Translations under genes and position numbers: made by a program | Notes under the pieces: model-generated | Seen by the model: the letters and a program-made list of their open reading frames with translations, nothing else | Told to the model about the DNA's origin: nothing | Database searches by the model: none | Source of the DNA: Candidatus Aminicenantota bacterium | Lineage (GTDB): Bacteria; Acidobacteriota; Aminicenantia; Aminicenantales; Saccharicenantaceae | Reading direction: 5' to 3' | Assembly: GCA_026393955.1 (NCBI GenBank) | Contig: JAPKZE010000029.1 | Span: forward strand, 1-11,488 | Length of the DNA: 11,488 nt | Part shown: positions 1 to 6,565 of the stretch, piece by piece | Layout of the letters: the number at the start of each line of letters is the position of its first letter | Numbering within the stretch: position 1 is the first letter of the stretch

Positions 1-431
1 CTGGAAGCCACTTCGAACGACTCTCTCTTTGAAACGGCCAAGATCCGGCAGTGGAGTTGGATCTCGACGTTCGCCCGGGCACATTCGTCCCGAAACATCT
101 TTACGATCCCTTCTGCTCCGTCCCCGGTGAAGAGCTGCCCCCATCTTCTTTCGACGATCCGGATCTTGTGGCGCTCGAGGAGCGCCGTCATGTCCTGCGG
201 TGTGAAACGGGAAAGAGCGGATCTCGCGAAGTGCGGGTTCGACGAGACATAATGGGTCCCGTCCAAAAAACGGTTCGTGAAGTTGCAGGCGCCGCCCCCC
301 GAGATCCGGATCTTGTTCCCGATAGTCCCGGTGTGTTCGAGCAGGACGACCGACCGGCCCCTCTTTCCGCACTCGACGGCGCAAAAAAGACCCGCGGCGC
401 CCGCACCGATGATGACCACGTCCCTCTTCAT
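1..431 (-). CDS. HI0933/YhiN/BaiN-family FAD-dependent oxidoreductase, N-terminal part (cut by window edge)
   Basis: A flavoprotein of the family annotated as NAD(P)/FAD-dependent oxidoreductase, aminoacetone oxidase-like or BaiN-like; the physiological substrate of most members is unknown. Seen: the first 143 residues, starting MKRDVVIIGAGAAGL, a Rossmann dinucleotide-binding GxGxxG at residues 9-14 that binds the FAD ADP moiety. The family-specific block GNKIRISGGGACNFTN lies at 38-53 (usual form GRKLLISGGGRCNLTN) and is the best diagnostic. The gene runs off the left edge, so about two thirds of a usual 400-residue protein is missing. Start: an in-frame ATG at 440 is also possible, but neither ATG has a good ribosome-binding site. 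I prefer 431 because it gives the usual short N-terminus and lies 7 nt past a TATAAT box. It is separated from the DUF2950 gene by about 110 bases, so it is probably a separate transcription unit. Family call is firm; exact activity is not. Confidence 0.88.
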   Translation of the reverse strand, partial: MKRDVVIIGAGAAGLFCAVECGKRGRSVVLLEHTGTIGNKIRISGGGACNFTNRFLDGTHYVSSNPHFARSALSRFTPQDMTALLERHKIRIVERRWGQLFTGDGAEGIVKMFRDECARANVEIQLHCRILAVSKRESFEVAS

Positions 432-438
432 GACCGCC

Positions 439-444
439 ATTATA
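439..444 (-). promoter_or_regulatory. Perfect TATAAT -10 box, possibly for a leaderless transcript
   Basis: On the minus strand TATAAT occupies 444 to 439. Its last bases overlap the upstream ATG at 440, and the ATG at 431 begins 7 nt after the box. A start of transcription at the usual distance would fall on or next to the A of the 431 ATG, giving a leaderless mRNA. This agrees with the absence of a Shine-Dalgarno sequence. No convincing -35 hexamer is seen 16-18 nt upstream. Inferred from position and sequence only. Confidence 0.4.
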
Positions 445-487
445 CCAAGAGAACCTCATGATTTGCGTTCGATATGAGGGGAATCGG

Positions 488-541
488 GGGAACCAGCGAG
501 AGGGATCGAGCCTCCGGCCTGCTGATCACGAACCAACTGGC
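488..541 (-). pseudogene. tRNA-Thr(CGU)-like remnant without D-arm
   Basis: Read on the minus strand directly after the DUF2950 stop codon (TAG at 544-542). The 3' half of a tRNA is recognisable. The anticodon stem is 537-533 (GTTGG) with 525-521 (TCAGC), five pairs counting wobbles. The seven-base loop is TTCGTGA with CGT in the anticodon position. The variable region is AGGCC at 520-516. The T-stem is 515-511 (GGAGG) with 503-499 (CCTCT), all five pairs possible, around loop CTCGATC. An acceptor-like strand CGCTGGT lies at 498-492, followed by T and CCC instead of CCA. At the 5' side only GCCA (541-538) remains; it pairs with TGGT at 495-492. No D-arm exists. A decayed tRNA, an integrase att remnant, or a tRNA-like 3'-UTR element would all fit. 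Confidence 0.5.
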
Positions 542-1519
542 CTACTGATCGTCATCGGTGCGGACCCAGGTCTTATCCGGATCGTAGCGCTCCATTTTTT
601 CGAAGAGGATGAGCGTATCGGGACCCAGGTCTTGCTCATAAACGATGCCGTCGTAGCTGACGATGAAGGTCTTCACGCCCGTCACCTTGTACTCGGCCGG
701 CGCGGCCACGAGCGCGAAACCGCCGATCATCGCCCCGTCGATCACGAAGTCCAATTCGCCGAGCGGCGCCGCCGGGCCCTGCCCTTTCAGGACCTTGAAG
801 AAGTAGCCGCGGAAAGGTTCGGAACCGCTCGTGTAACCCTGCTCGATCGCCCGGGCGACCCCCTCTCCCACCGGCCCGCCCCATGTGCCGTCGGGATTCA
901 GCCAAGCCAGTCCGTCCCGCTTTCCGGGCGTGCTGATGATGCGCTGCGCGTATTGATTCACTTCCGACCCGTCGTGCTTCTCCATCGCGTATTCATGCTG
1001 CGCTTCCACGAAGCCGCGGCAGATCCTGATGGCGTTCAATTCGTTGTCGCCGATGCGCCGGTAGAGGATCTCGTCCCGCCCGGTCGCGGCGTCGAACGAC
1101 CACTTCCCGCCTTTCTTCACGATGAGCACGGGCAGCGGCCAATCCTCCTCGCCGGCGACCAGGGTGGCGACCTTGGGATGCTTCGGATCCACGACGACGC
1201 TGCTCTTCCGGCGGGCCAGAGCGGCGAAGTCCGTGACCTTCTGTTTGTCGGCGACTTCTTCACCGGTCAGGATGAGCTCGCGCCCGTCGGGCCCGAAGAT
1301 GTCCAACAGGGCCGCCTGGTCGAATTTCTCGGCGGCCGCGATGAGCGCCTCGGCCGCCTGTTGCGGTGAATCGAACGCCTTGGCAGCAGGACCGGAGGCC
1401 GCATTCTCGGCCTTTTGGCAGGCCACCGGCATCGTCAACGCGAGCACACCCAAACAGGCCGTCGCCAGGATGGCTCTGAGGGTCCTCGAAGCCGGGGTGT
1501 ATCGAGATCTTGCTTTCAT
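542..1519 (-). CDS. DUF2950 family exported protein
   Basis: A 325-residue member of the DUF2950 family, which has no established biochemical function. Seen: an N-terminal basic stretch followed by a hydrophobic segment (about residues 14-33) ending in VAC at 34. This is a signal peptide, possibly of lipoprotein type, though the residue three before the Cys is Pro, so the lipobox is imperfect. The body carries the family pattern: an N-terminal domain beginning FDSPQQAAEALI, the region NELNAIRICRGFVEAQHEYA, then YFFKVLKGQGPAAPLG and the C-terminal MIGGFALVAAPAEY with TFIVSYDG. Start: an in-frame ATG at 1537 exists, but the ATG at 1519 is preceded by AGGAG with 7-nt spacing and gives a better signal peptide. 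The start lies 24 nt after the DUF3300 stop, so the two are co-transcribed. DUF3300 and DUF2950 genes are often neighbours, which implies a shared envelope role of unknown kind. Confidence 0.92.
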   Translation of the reverse strand: MKARSRYTPASRTLRAILATACLGVLALTMPVACQKAENAASGPAAKAFDSPQQAAEALIAAAEKFDQAALLDIFGPDGRELILTGEEVADKQKVTDFAALARRKSSVVVDPKHPKVATLVAGEEDWPLPVLIVKKGGKWSFDAATGRDEILYRRIGDNELNAIRICRGFVEAQHEYAMEKHDGSEVNQYAQRIISTPGKRDGLAWLNPDGTWGGPVGEGVARAIEQGYTSGSEPFRGYFFKVLKGQGPAAPLGELDFVIDGAMIGGFALVAAPAEYKVTGVKTFIVSYDGIVYEQDLGPDTLILFEKMERYDPDKTWVRTDDDQ

Positions 1520-1543
1520 GCTGGTTCTCCTGATCATGGCCTA

Positions 1544-2761
1544 TTATCGCCGGCGTCCGCCGCCGCCGCCCCTGGAGCCTCCCATGCTCGACGCGCCCCG
1601 GGAACTGCTGGACCGGGCGCTGCTCCCGCTGTATCCGCCGGAACCGCCTCCGAAAGCGCTCTTGCTCTTGCCGGAGCTCTGAGAGACGTTGCGGCTGCCG
1701 GTGCTGTTGTTGCTTCCGGCGGAACGGTCGCTCACGCCGGCGCCGCCGCCCTGACGGCTGACCTGCTGCTGCGCGCCCCCCTGGCGGTTCGATTTGGAGT
1801 CTCCGCGCGCCGCGCCTCCGTACTTGTTAGCCGTCGCCTTGTTCGAATACGGAGCGCCGCCGCGATGCTGTGGGTTGTGCTGCCAGTTGTTGCCGCCTCC
1901 GCCGCCGCCACGGTTAATGTTGTTCCGGTTGAAATTGTTGTCGACGTTGATGTAGATGTCGTTGTGGCCCCAGCCGCAGCCATAGCCGTGGTGGCCGCCC
2001 CAGGCCGCGCCCACGGCCATTCCGATCCCGAAGGTGATCATGGCCGCGCCCATATAATAACCCGGGGGGGGAGGCGGGGGATAATAGATCGGAGGATAAG
2101 GATAGATCGGCGGCCCGTAGACCACGACCGGATTGTATACCGGCACATAGATCACTTCCGTGCTCATCGGCTCGACCACGATCACGGTCTTGGTCTCCAC
2201 CACCTTCGTTTCGACCTTCTGCTGCTCGCTCGACTTCAGGGCGCCGGTGTCCTGGGCCTTCTTACGCATCCGCTGCACCGCGTCCATCACGTCGCCCTGC
2301 TGCGCGAGGAAGGCGTTGCCCAGATCCGTCGTCCATTGGACGTCCTCCGACAGCCGCTTCACGACGTCCGGCAGCACGACCATGGCCTGGATGCTCGGAT
2401 CCCAGGGCTGTTTCATCGCGGCGTCCGTCAGCGCCTTGTCCTTGAGGTCTTTGTTCTTTTCGAGCCACTGCTGGAGCTGGATGATCTCGAGGGGGTATGT
2501 AGCCGCGACGAGCGCCTGACCCAGGAGCGGATCCGGGTAAAGCGCGATCGGCGCGACGAGGGCGTCAAGCTGCTCCGGCGGGATCTTCGGGGCCTCCTGC
2601 TCGACGGCCGCCGGCGGCGGATCCTGGGGCGGGCTCTGCGACGGGGGGGTCTGAGAGGACCACGCCACCCCCCAGGACAGCACCAGCATTGCGCACATGA
2701 TCGCGAGAAATCTCCTCAAGGCCGGTCGCGAGGATGTTGTGAGAAAAGCGTTCGGATTCAT
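1544..2761 (-). CDS. DUF3300 family exported protein with Gly/Ser-rich tail
   Basis: A 405-residue secreted protein of unknown function. Seen: a signal peptide (residues 1-35, hydrophobic core LAIMCAMLVLSWGVAW); a Pro/Gln-rich linker to about 55; and the DUF3300 domain at about 60-215, with its marker LVAPIALYPDPLLGQALVAATYP near 68-90 and the later YVPVYNPVVVYG. A Tyr/Pro-rich stretch with six consecutive prolines follows (about 228-233), then a glycine-rich hydrophobic patch (about 238-262), then an Asn/Gly/Arg/Ser low-complexity tail to the end. The tail is typical of the family and is probably extracellular and disordered. Start: ATG at 2761 has GGAGG 8 nt upstream and gives a proper signal peptide. 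It heads a two-gene unit with the DUF2950 gene. The six-proline run lies under an eight-G stretch (2064-2071, plus strand), a plausible EF-P-dependent stall and a sequencing-error risk. Confidence 0.93.
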   Translation of the reverse strand: MNPNAFLTTSSRPALRRFLAIMCAMLVLSWGVAWSSQTPPSQSPPQDPPPAAVEQEAPKIPPEQLDALVAPIALYPDPLLGQALVAATYPLEIIQLQQWLEKNKDLKDKALTDAAMKQPWDPSIQAMVVLPDVVKRLSEDVQWTTDLGNAFLAQQGDVMDAVQRMRKKAQDTGALKSSEQQKVETKVVETKTVIVVEPMSTEVIYVPVYNPVVVYGPPIYPYPPIYYPPPPPPGYYMGAAMITFGIGMAVGAAWGGHHGYGCGWGHNDIYINVDNNFNRNNINRGGGGGGNNWQHNPQHRGGAPYSNKATANKYGGAARGDSKSNRQGGAQQQVSRQGGGAGVSDRSAGSNNSTGSRNVSQSSGKSKSAFGGGSGGYSGSSARSSSSRGASSMGGSRGGGGGRRR

Positions 2762-2784
2762 GATTCATCCCTCCGGGGACTGCA

Positions 2785-2817
2785 ACTATAATGCCCTAAT
2801 GGGCCTATGGCTGTCCA
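2785..2817 (-). promoter_or_regulatory. Possible promoter for the DUF3300-DUF2950 unit
   Basis: Upstream of the DUF3300 start, TGGACA at 2817-2812 matches the -35 consensus in five of six bases. CATTAT at 2793-2788 lies 18 nt downstream (four of six to TATAAT). A better box, TATAGT, sits at 2790-2785, but 21 nt from the same -35. Neither arrangement is ideal. The -35 element falls inside an inverted repeat, so a regulator bound there could block the polymerase. Low confidence. Confidence 0.28.
2793..2804. repeat. Short inverted repeat GCCC-TAAT-GGGC
   Basis: GCCC at 2793-2796 and GGGC at 2801-2804 form a perfect four-base-pair palindrome around TAAT. It abuts the larger inverted repeat at 2801-2824 and lies within the untranslated region or promoter of the DUF3300 gene. 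Alone it is weak; next to the larger repeat it may be part of one regulatory region. Confidence 0.35.
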
Positions 2818-2824
2818 TAGGACC
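2801..2824. repeat. Near-perfect inverted repeat, candidate operator or hairpin
   Basis: CCTATGG at 2804-2810 and CCATAGG at 2815-2821 are perfect complements around CTGT. The arms continue with GG (2801-2802) and CC (2823-2824) after one mismatch, giving nine paired positions of ten. It lies 40 to 63 nt upstream of the DUF3300 start codon and overlaps the candidate -35. There is no T-run after it in either direction, so it is not an intrinsic terminator. A transcription-factor operator or a 5'-leader hairpin is more likely. Confidence 0.5.
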
Positions 2825-2833
2825 TTGGTCTTA

Positions 2834-2894
2834 TGGCGCGCTTCAAGGGATTCGAACCTCTGACCTGCTGATTAAGAACGAACGGCTCTAGCGC
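2834..2894 (-). pseudogene. tRNA-Lys(CUU)-like remnant lacking the D-arm
   Basis: On the minus strand the last 50 bases read as a tRNA 3' half. The anticodon loop TTCTTAA (2878-2872) has CTT at the anticodon, and the variable region is AGGTC (2866-2862). The T-loop is canonical TTCGAAT (2856-2850), flanked by AGAGG and CCCTT with one mismatch. The acceptor strand GAAGCGC (2844-2838), discriminator G and an encoded CCA (2836-2834) follow. At the 5' side GCGC (2894-2891) can pair with the acceptor GCGC, then TAGAGC follows at once, as if the DNA from the acceptor to the end of the D-loop had been deleted. The anticodon stem (GTTCG with TCAGC) has one mismatch and two wobbles. It lies about 50 nt after the symporter stop. 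I read it as a tRNA pseudogene or tRNA-derived element, not a working tRNA. Confidence 0.6.
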
Positions 2895-2942
2895 TTCAAC
2901 TTACTGAAAAAAATATTGGATGGGCAGCAAAATCGATTGTAC

Positions 2943-4667
2943 TCAGATCGCGCTCGGCTGCGGCGGCTCTGGTGATCCCATCCTCCTCCCCGGCCAAAGA
3001 GGATTCAAGATGTGGGCCAGCAGAACGAGAAGAACGCAGCCGATGACGTTGAACCATAAATAAGGGATTTTCGTGAAGAAGAAACAGGCCAGGACAGTGA
3101 GTTCGGCGACGACCGCGGCGATGAAGGTCGCGTTTCCGCCGATCCTCTTGAAATAGAAGGCGATGAGGAATATGCCGAGGATCGTCCCGTAAAATAGGGA
3201 CCCCATGATGTTCACGGCTTCGATCAATGAGCCGAGATGGTTCGCGAATTGGGCGAATGCGATGGCGTAGAGCCCCCAGAAGACCGTGGCCGCCTTCGAC
3301 ACACGGACATAGTGCCGGTCCGGGGCGTCTCGCCGGATAAGACGCTTATAGATATCGATCACGGTGACGGAAGCCAGTGCGCTGAGCTCGGCGGAGGACG
3401 CCGACATCGACGCCGAGAGGATCGCGGCCAGGATCAGCCCGACGAGCCCGACCGGGAGATAGCGGGTCACGAAGCTCAGGAAGATGTAGTTCGTATCATT
3501 CGTCTCGGCCAGGGGATCGCTCTTCTTGATCAGGCCGATGGCGTCCCGCCGGAGGCCGAATTCCGATTCTCTCACCAGCCGGAGCTTCTCCATCGCCTCG
3601 GCCTCGGCCCCTTGATTACGCTCATCGATGGCCGCCAGCATCCGCCGGAGCTGGTCCTGCTTCTCCCCGCTCAGGCCTCGATAGTCCGCTTCGAGCTTCG
3701 TATAGGCTTCCGCGTAGGCCCCGTTCTTGACGTGGGCCGTTTCGACCGGGTTGAAGAACAACGGCGGCGTCACGAACTGGTAAAAGACGAAGATCATGGC
3801 GCCGATGAAGAGGATGACGAACTGCATCGGGACCTTGACCACACCGTTGGCAAGGAGCCCCATGCGGCTTTGGGCGACGGACCGTCCGGCCAAGTAGCGC
3901 TGGACCTGGGACTGGTCCGTCCCGAAGTACGACAGGGCCACAAAGGCCCCGCCGATGAGGCCGGACCAGAAATTGTAGCGGTCCGTCCAGTTGAAGGTGA
4001 AATTGACGACATTCAGCTTGCCCAGCTTTCCGGCCAGATGGACGGCGCTCGAAAATGAAATGTCGGGCGGCAGCCGGCGGAAGATCATGAAGAACGCCGC
4101 GCCCATGCCCACCGTGACGATCGCCATCTGCAGGAGATGCGTCTTATTGACGGCCTCCGTCCCGCCCGCGGCCGTGTAGAGGACGACCAGGCCCCCGATC
4201 ATGAAGATCGTCAGGCGAAAATCCCAGCCGAGGATGACGGAGATGATCAGGGCCGGGGCCAGGATCGTGAATCCGGCCGCGAGCCCCCGCTGGATGAGGA
4301 AGAGGATGCTCCCCAGGGCCCGGTTCTTCAGGTCGAACCTCTGCTCCAGGAATTCATAGGCCGTGTACACCTTGAGCTTATGGAACAGCGGGACGGCCGT
4401 GATCGAGAGGATGACCATGGCGATGGGCAATCCGAAATAGAACTGGACGAACCGCATGCCGTCGACGTAGGCCTGGCCGGGCATGGACAGGAACGTGATG
4501 GCGCTGGCCTGGGTCGCCATGATGGAGATCGTGACGCCGTACCAAGGGGTCGATTTGTTGGCCAGGAAATAGCCCGGCATGTCCTTTTTCCCCCGGGTCT
4601 TCCAGACGCCGTAGACGGCCACGAACAGGAGGAACGACGTCAGGACGATCCAGTCCAGGGCATGCAT
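2943..4667 (-). CDS. SSS-family sodium:solute symporter
   Basis: A 574-residue inner-membrane transporter of the solute:sodium symporter family, which uses the sodium gradient to import sugars, organic acids, amino acids or similar solutes. Seen: about 13 hydrophobic segments, the first at residues 5-22; the motif WYGVTISIMATQASAITFLSMPG (42-64); TAAGGTEAV (165-173); and the family signature GTDQSQVQRYLAGRS (249-263). The Ser-rich segment LSASMSASSAELSALAS (417-433) is in the place where the second sodium-site residues usually lie. Odd: residues about 305-395 form a charged insert, rich in Glu, Lys and Arg, between membrane segments. The ATG lies 3 nt after the bshA stop, with only a weak Shine-Dalgarno, so translation is probably coupled. 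Substrate is unknown; the context suggests something linked to bacillithiol or to the product of the secreted PIG-L enzyme. That is inference. Confidence 0.93.
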   Translation of the reverse strand: MHALDWIVLTSFLLFVAVYGVWKTRGKKDMPGYFLANKSTPWYGVTISIMATQASAITFLSMPGQAYVDGMRFVQFYFGLPIAMVILSITAVPLFHKLKVYTAYEFLEQRFDLKNRALGSILFLIQRGLAAGFTILAPALIISVILGWDFRLTIFMIGGLVVLYTAAGGTEAVNKTHLLQMAIVTVGMGAAFFMIFRRLPPDISFSSAVHLAGKLGKLNVVNFTFNWTDRYNFWSGLIGGAFVALSYFGTDQSQVQRYLAGRSVAQSRMGLLANGVVKVPMQFVILFIGAMIFVFYQFVTPPLFFNPVETAHVKNGAYAEAYTKLEADYRGLSGEKQDQLRRMLAAIDERNQGAEAEAMEKLRLVRESEFGLRRDAIGLIKKSDPLAETNDTNYIFLSFVTRYLPVGLVGLILAAILSASMSASSAELSALASVTVIDIYKRLIRRDAPDRHYVRVSKAATVFWGLYAIAFAQFANHLGSLIEAVNIMGSLFYGTILGIFLIAFYFKRIGGNATFIAAVVAELTVLACFFFTKIPYLWFNVIGCVLLVLLAHILNPLWPGRRMGSPEPPQPSAI

Positions 4668-4670
4668 CGG

Positions 4671-5792
4671 CTAGGAGCTCAGGACCTCTTCGTAATAAGA
4701 CTCATAGAGAGGAATGATCCGGTCGGCGTCGAAGGACCCCTCGGCGCGTTTCCGGGCCTGCGTCCTGAAGAGGGCGTGCCGGGCCGGGTCGGTGAGAAGG
4801 GCCACGGCACTGGCCGCCATGCCCGCGACGTCGCCGACGGGGAACAGATACCCCGTCTCCCCGTGGGTGATGACCTCGGGCAGGCCGCCGATCTCGGTGG
4901 CGATCACAGGGACGCCGCAGTTCATGGCTTCGAGGGCCGTCAACCCGAAGCTCTCCTGTTCGCTGGGCAGGAGGAACAGATCGGCGCACAGGAACAGCGG
5001 CTCCAGCTGATCCTGTTCGCCCATGAACTGGACGTCCGACGTGAGCTTCAGCTCCCGGACCAGCTGCTGGATGAAAAGCCGCTCCGGCCCGTCGCCGATG
5101 AGGACGAGCTTGGCCGGGACGCGTTCGCGGACCTGGGCGAAAATGCGCACGACGTCCGCGATCCGTTTCACCGGACGGAAATTGGAGGCGTGCATCAGGA
5201 TCTTCTCCCCGTTCGGCGCCAGCGCGTCCCTCGCGCACAAGTCGCGATTCTGGGACGGCCGGAGGACGTCGACAAAATTGGGGATGACCCGGATCTCGCG
5301 CCGGATCTCGAATTCCTCGATCGTCCGATTCATGAGATACCGGGAAACGGCCGTCACGCCGTCGGATCGTTCGATGGCGAACTTGACGACCCGTTGAAAA
5401 GACGGGTCGGCGCCGACCAAGGTGATGTCCGTGCCGTGGAGGGTCGTGACCGTCTTCGGGCGCCCGGAATTCAAGATCTGTTTGGCCAGGTAGGCGCTGG
5501 CGGCGTGCGGCACCGCGTAATGGGCATGGATGATGTCGAGGCCGCGGGTCTCCGCGATCTCGACCAGCTTGGTGACCAGGCTCAATTCATACGGGGGGTA
5601 CTTGAACAGCGGATAGGTCGCCACCTCGATCTCGTGGATGAAGATGTCACGGTAAAACGTGCGCAGGCGGAACGGCGTGGCATAGCTGATGATATGGACC
5701 TCGTGGCCCTTCTTCGCCAAGCCGATGGCCAGCTCCGAGGCCACGACCCCGCTGCCGCCGTGGGTCGGATAGCAGACGATCCCGATCTTCAT
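4671..5792 (-). CDS. bshA: BshA, N-acetyl-alpha-D-glucosaminyl L-malate synthase
   Basis: First enzyme of bacillithiol synthesis: a cytoplasmic GT4 retaining glycosyltransferase that joins GlcNAc from UDP-GlcNAc to L-malate. Seen: 373 residues, close to the family norm, opening with MKIGIVCYPTHGGSGVVASELA, the hallmark BshA N-terminus with the glycine-rich UDP-sugar loop. HAHYAVPHA (about 89-97) and LHGTDITLVG (about 118-127) follow, and the C-terminal GT-B domain carries the retaining-transferase motif ESFGLTALE with Glu at 280 and 288. Start: in-frame ATGs at 5816 and 5804 exist; 5804 overlaps the bshB1 stop. The ATG at 5792 has GAGG 6 nt upstream and gives the conserved N-terminus, so I chose it. 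It leaves 8 nt after bshB1. The call is secure because bshB1 and bshC adjoin it. Confidence 0.96.
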   Translation of the reverse strand: MKIGIVCYPTHGGSGVVASELAIGLAKKGHEVHIISYATPFRLRTFYRDIFIHEIEVATYPLFKYPPYELSLVTKLVEIAETRGLDIIHAHYAVPHAASAYLAKQILNSGRPKTVTTLHGTDITLVGADPSFQRVVKFAIERSDGVTAVSRYLMNRTIEEFEIRREIRVIPNFVDVLRPSQNRDLCARDALAPNGEKILMHASNFRPVKRIADVVRIFAQVRERVPAKLVLIGDGPERLFIQQLVRELKLTSDVQFMGEQDQLEPLFLCADLFLLPSEQESFGLTALEAMNCGVPVIATEIGGLPEVITHGETGYLFPVGDVAGMAASAVALLTDPARHALFRTQARKRAEGSFDADRIIPLYESYYEEVLSS

Positions 5793-5800
5793 GCCGGTCC

Positions 5801-6538
5801 TCATGGGATGGTCCAAAGATACTCGGGTCCGAAAAATCCGACGGGGTCATCCAATTTCAGGGCTTCCCGGACGAGAAAAGGCTCACCGAACATGACGCCG
5901 ATCTGAGCGCCGGAGTGCCTGTCCCGGGTCTCGATGGTGGCCAGGAACTCGGGACGGCCGATGAGCGTCTCCTCGCTCCCGGGTCCGGCCTGGCCCGGAC
6001 GGTGGAATTGGGACCCATAGGCCCGGATGGCCTTCATCTTCCTTTCGTGGACGCCGGAGATATCGACGATAAAAGAAGGGGTGAACTCGAACCTGGTCTG
6101 ATAATAGATGACCTTATGGGGCCGGAAGGGCGGGTCGCCCGTTTCGATCTTTTTCAATCCGGAGAGATAGGCCGCCTGGCGCACGAGACAGGAGGCCTCC
6201 TCGTGGTCCGGGTGACGGTCGACCCAATAGGGCGCGAAAACGATCTTCGGTCTGTGGGCGCGCAGGACGCCGATGATCTTGAGCTTGTTCTCCCATGTCC
6301 GCTCGACCCGCCCGTCGGGGATATCGAGCATCTGATGGACGGCCAGGCCCATGATCCCGGCGGCGCTCGTAAATTCCCCGGTCCGGATCTCAGCGCTGCC
6401 CCGCGTCGCCATCTCTCCCCGGGTCAGGACGGCAATTCCCGTCCTGTGACCCAACTCCGCCAACTTGATCAACGTGCCGCCGCAGCCGAGCTCCACATCA
6501 TCGGCGTGGGCCCCAAACGCCAAAGCGTCCAAGTCCAT
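5801..6538 (-). CDS. bshB1: BshB1, GlcNAc-malate deacetylase (PIG-L fold)
   Basis: Second step of bacillithiol synthesis: zinc-dependent removal of the acetyl group from GlcNAc-malate to give GlcN-malate. Seen: 245 residues of PIG-L/LmbE type with GAHADDVELGCGGT at 9-22 and RHPDHEEA at 108-115. By comparison with characterised Bacillus enzymes, His11, Asp14 and His112 should bind zinc, Asp13 acts as base and His109 assists. The His-Ala-Asp-Asp form, rather than His-Pro-Asp-Asp, is characteristic of BshB1. The ATG at 6538 is preceded by AAGGAG with 6-nt spacing; it lies 27 nt after bshC. All catalytic residues are present. This is distinct from the large secreted PIG-L protein upstream in the same operon. 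Confidence 0.95.
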   Translation of the reverse strand: MDLDALAFGAHADDVELGCGGTLIKLAELGHRTGIAVLTRGEMATRGSAEIRTGEFTSAAGIMGLAVHQMLDIPDGRVERTWENKLKIIGVLRAHRPKIVFAPYWVDRHPDHEEASCLVRQAAYLSGLKKIETGDPPFRPHKVIYYQTRFEFTPSFIVDISGVHERKMKAIRAYGSQFHRPGQAGPGSEETLIGRPEFLATIETRDRHSGAQIGVMFGEPFLVREALKLDDPVGFFGPEYLWTIP

Positions 6539-6565
6539 GGCCGTCTCCTTGTCGGTCGAGATCGT

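Noticed and set aside
51..1369. Plus-strand open frames opposite the FAD oxidoreductase and DUF2950 genes
   Set aside because: Same antisense effect; no recognisable domain and no ribosome-binding site, while the minus-strand products match known families.
2064..2080. G-rich stretch as a G-quadruplex or regulatory repeat
   Set aside because: It is explained by six proline codons in the DUF3300 gene; the reading frame is intact across it.
2834..2894. Functional tRNA gene
   Set aside because: There is no D-arm, the anticodon stem and T-stem have mismatches, and the acceptor keeps only four paired bases.
2907..2918. Run of seven T on the minus strand shortly after the symporter stop, possible terminator
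   Set aside because: No stable hairpin precedes the run, so it lacks the main requirement of an intrinsic terminator.
5792..5816. Earlier bshA starts at 5816 and 5804 overlapping bshB1
   Set aside because: The ATG at 5792 has a GAGG ribosome-binding site at good spacing and gives the conserved MKIGIV N-terminus.
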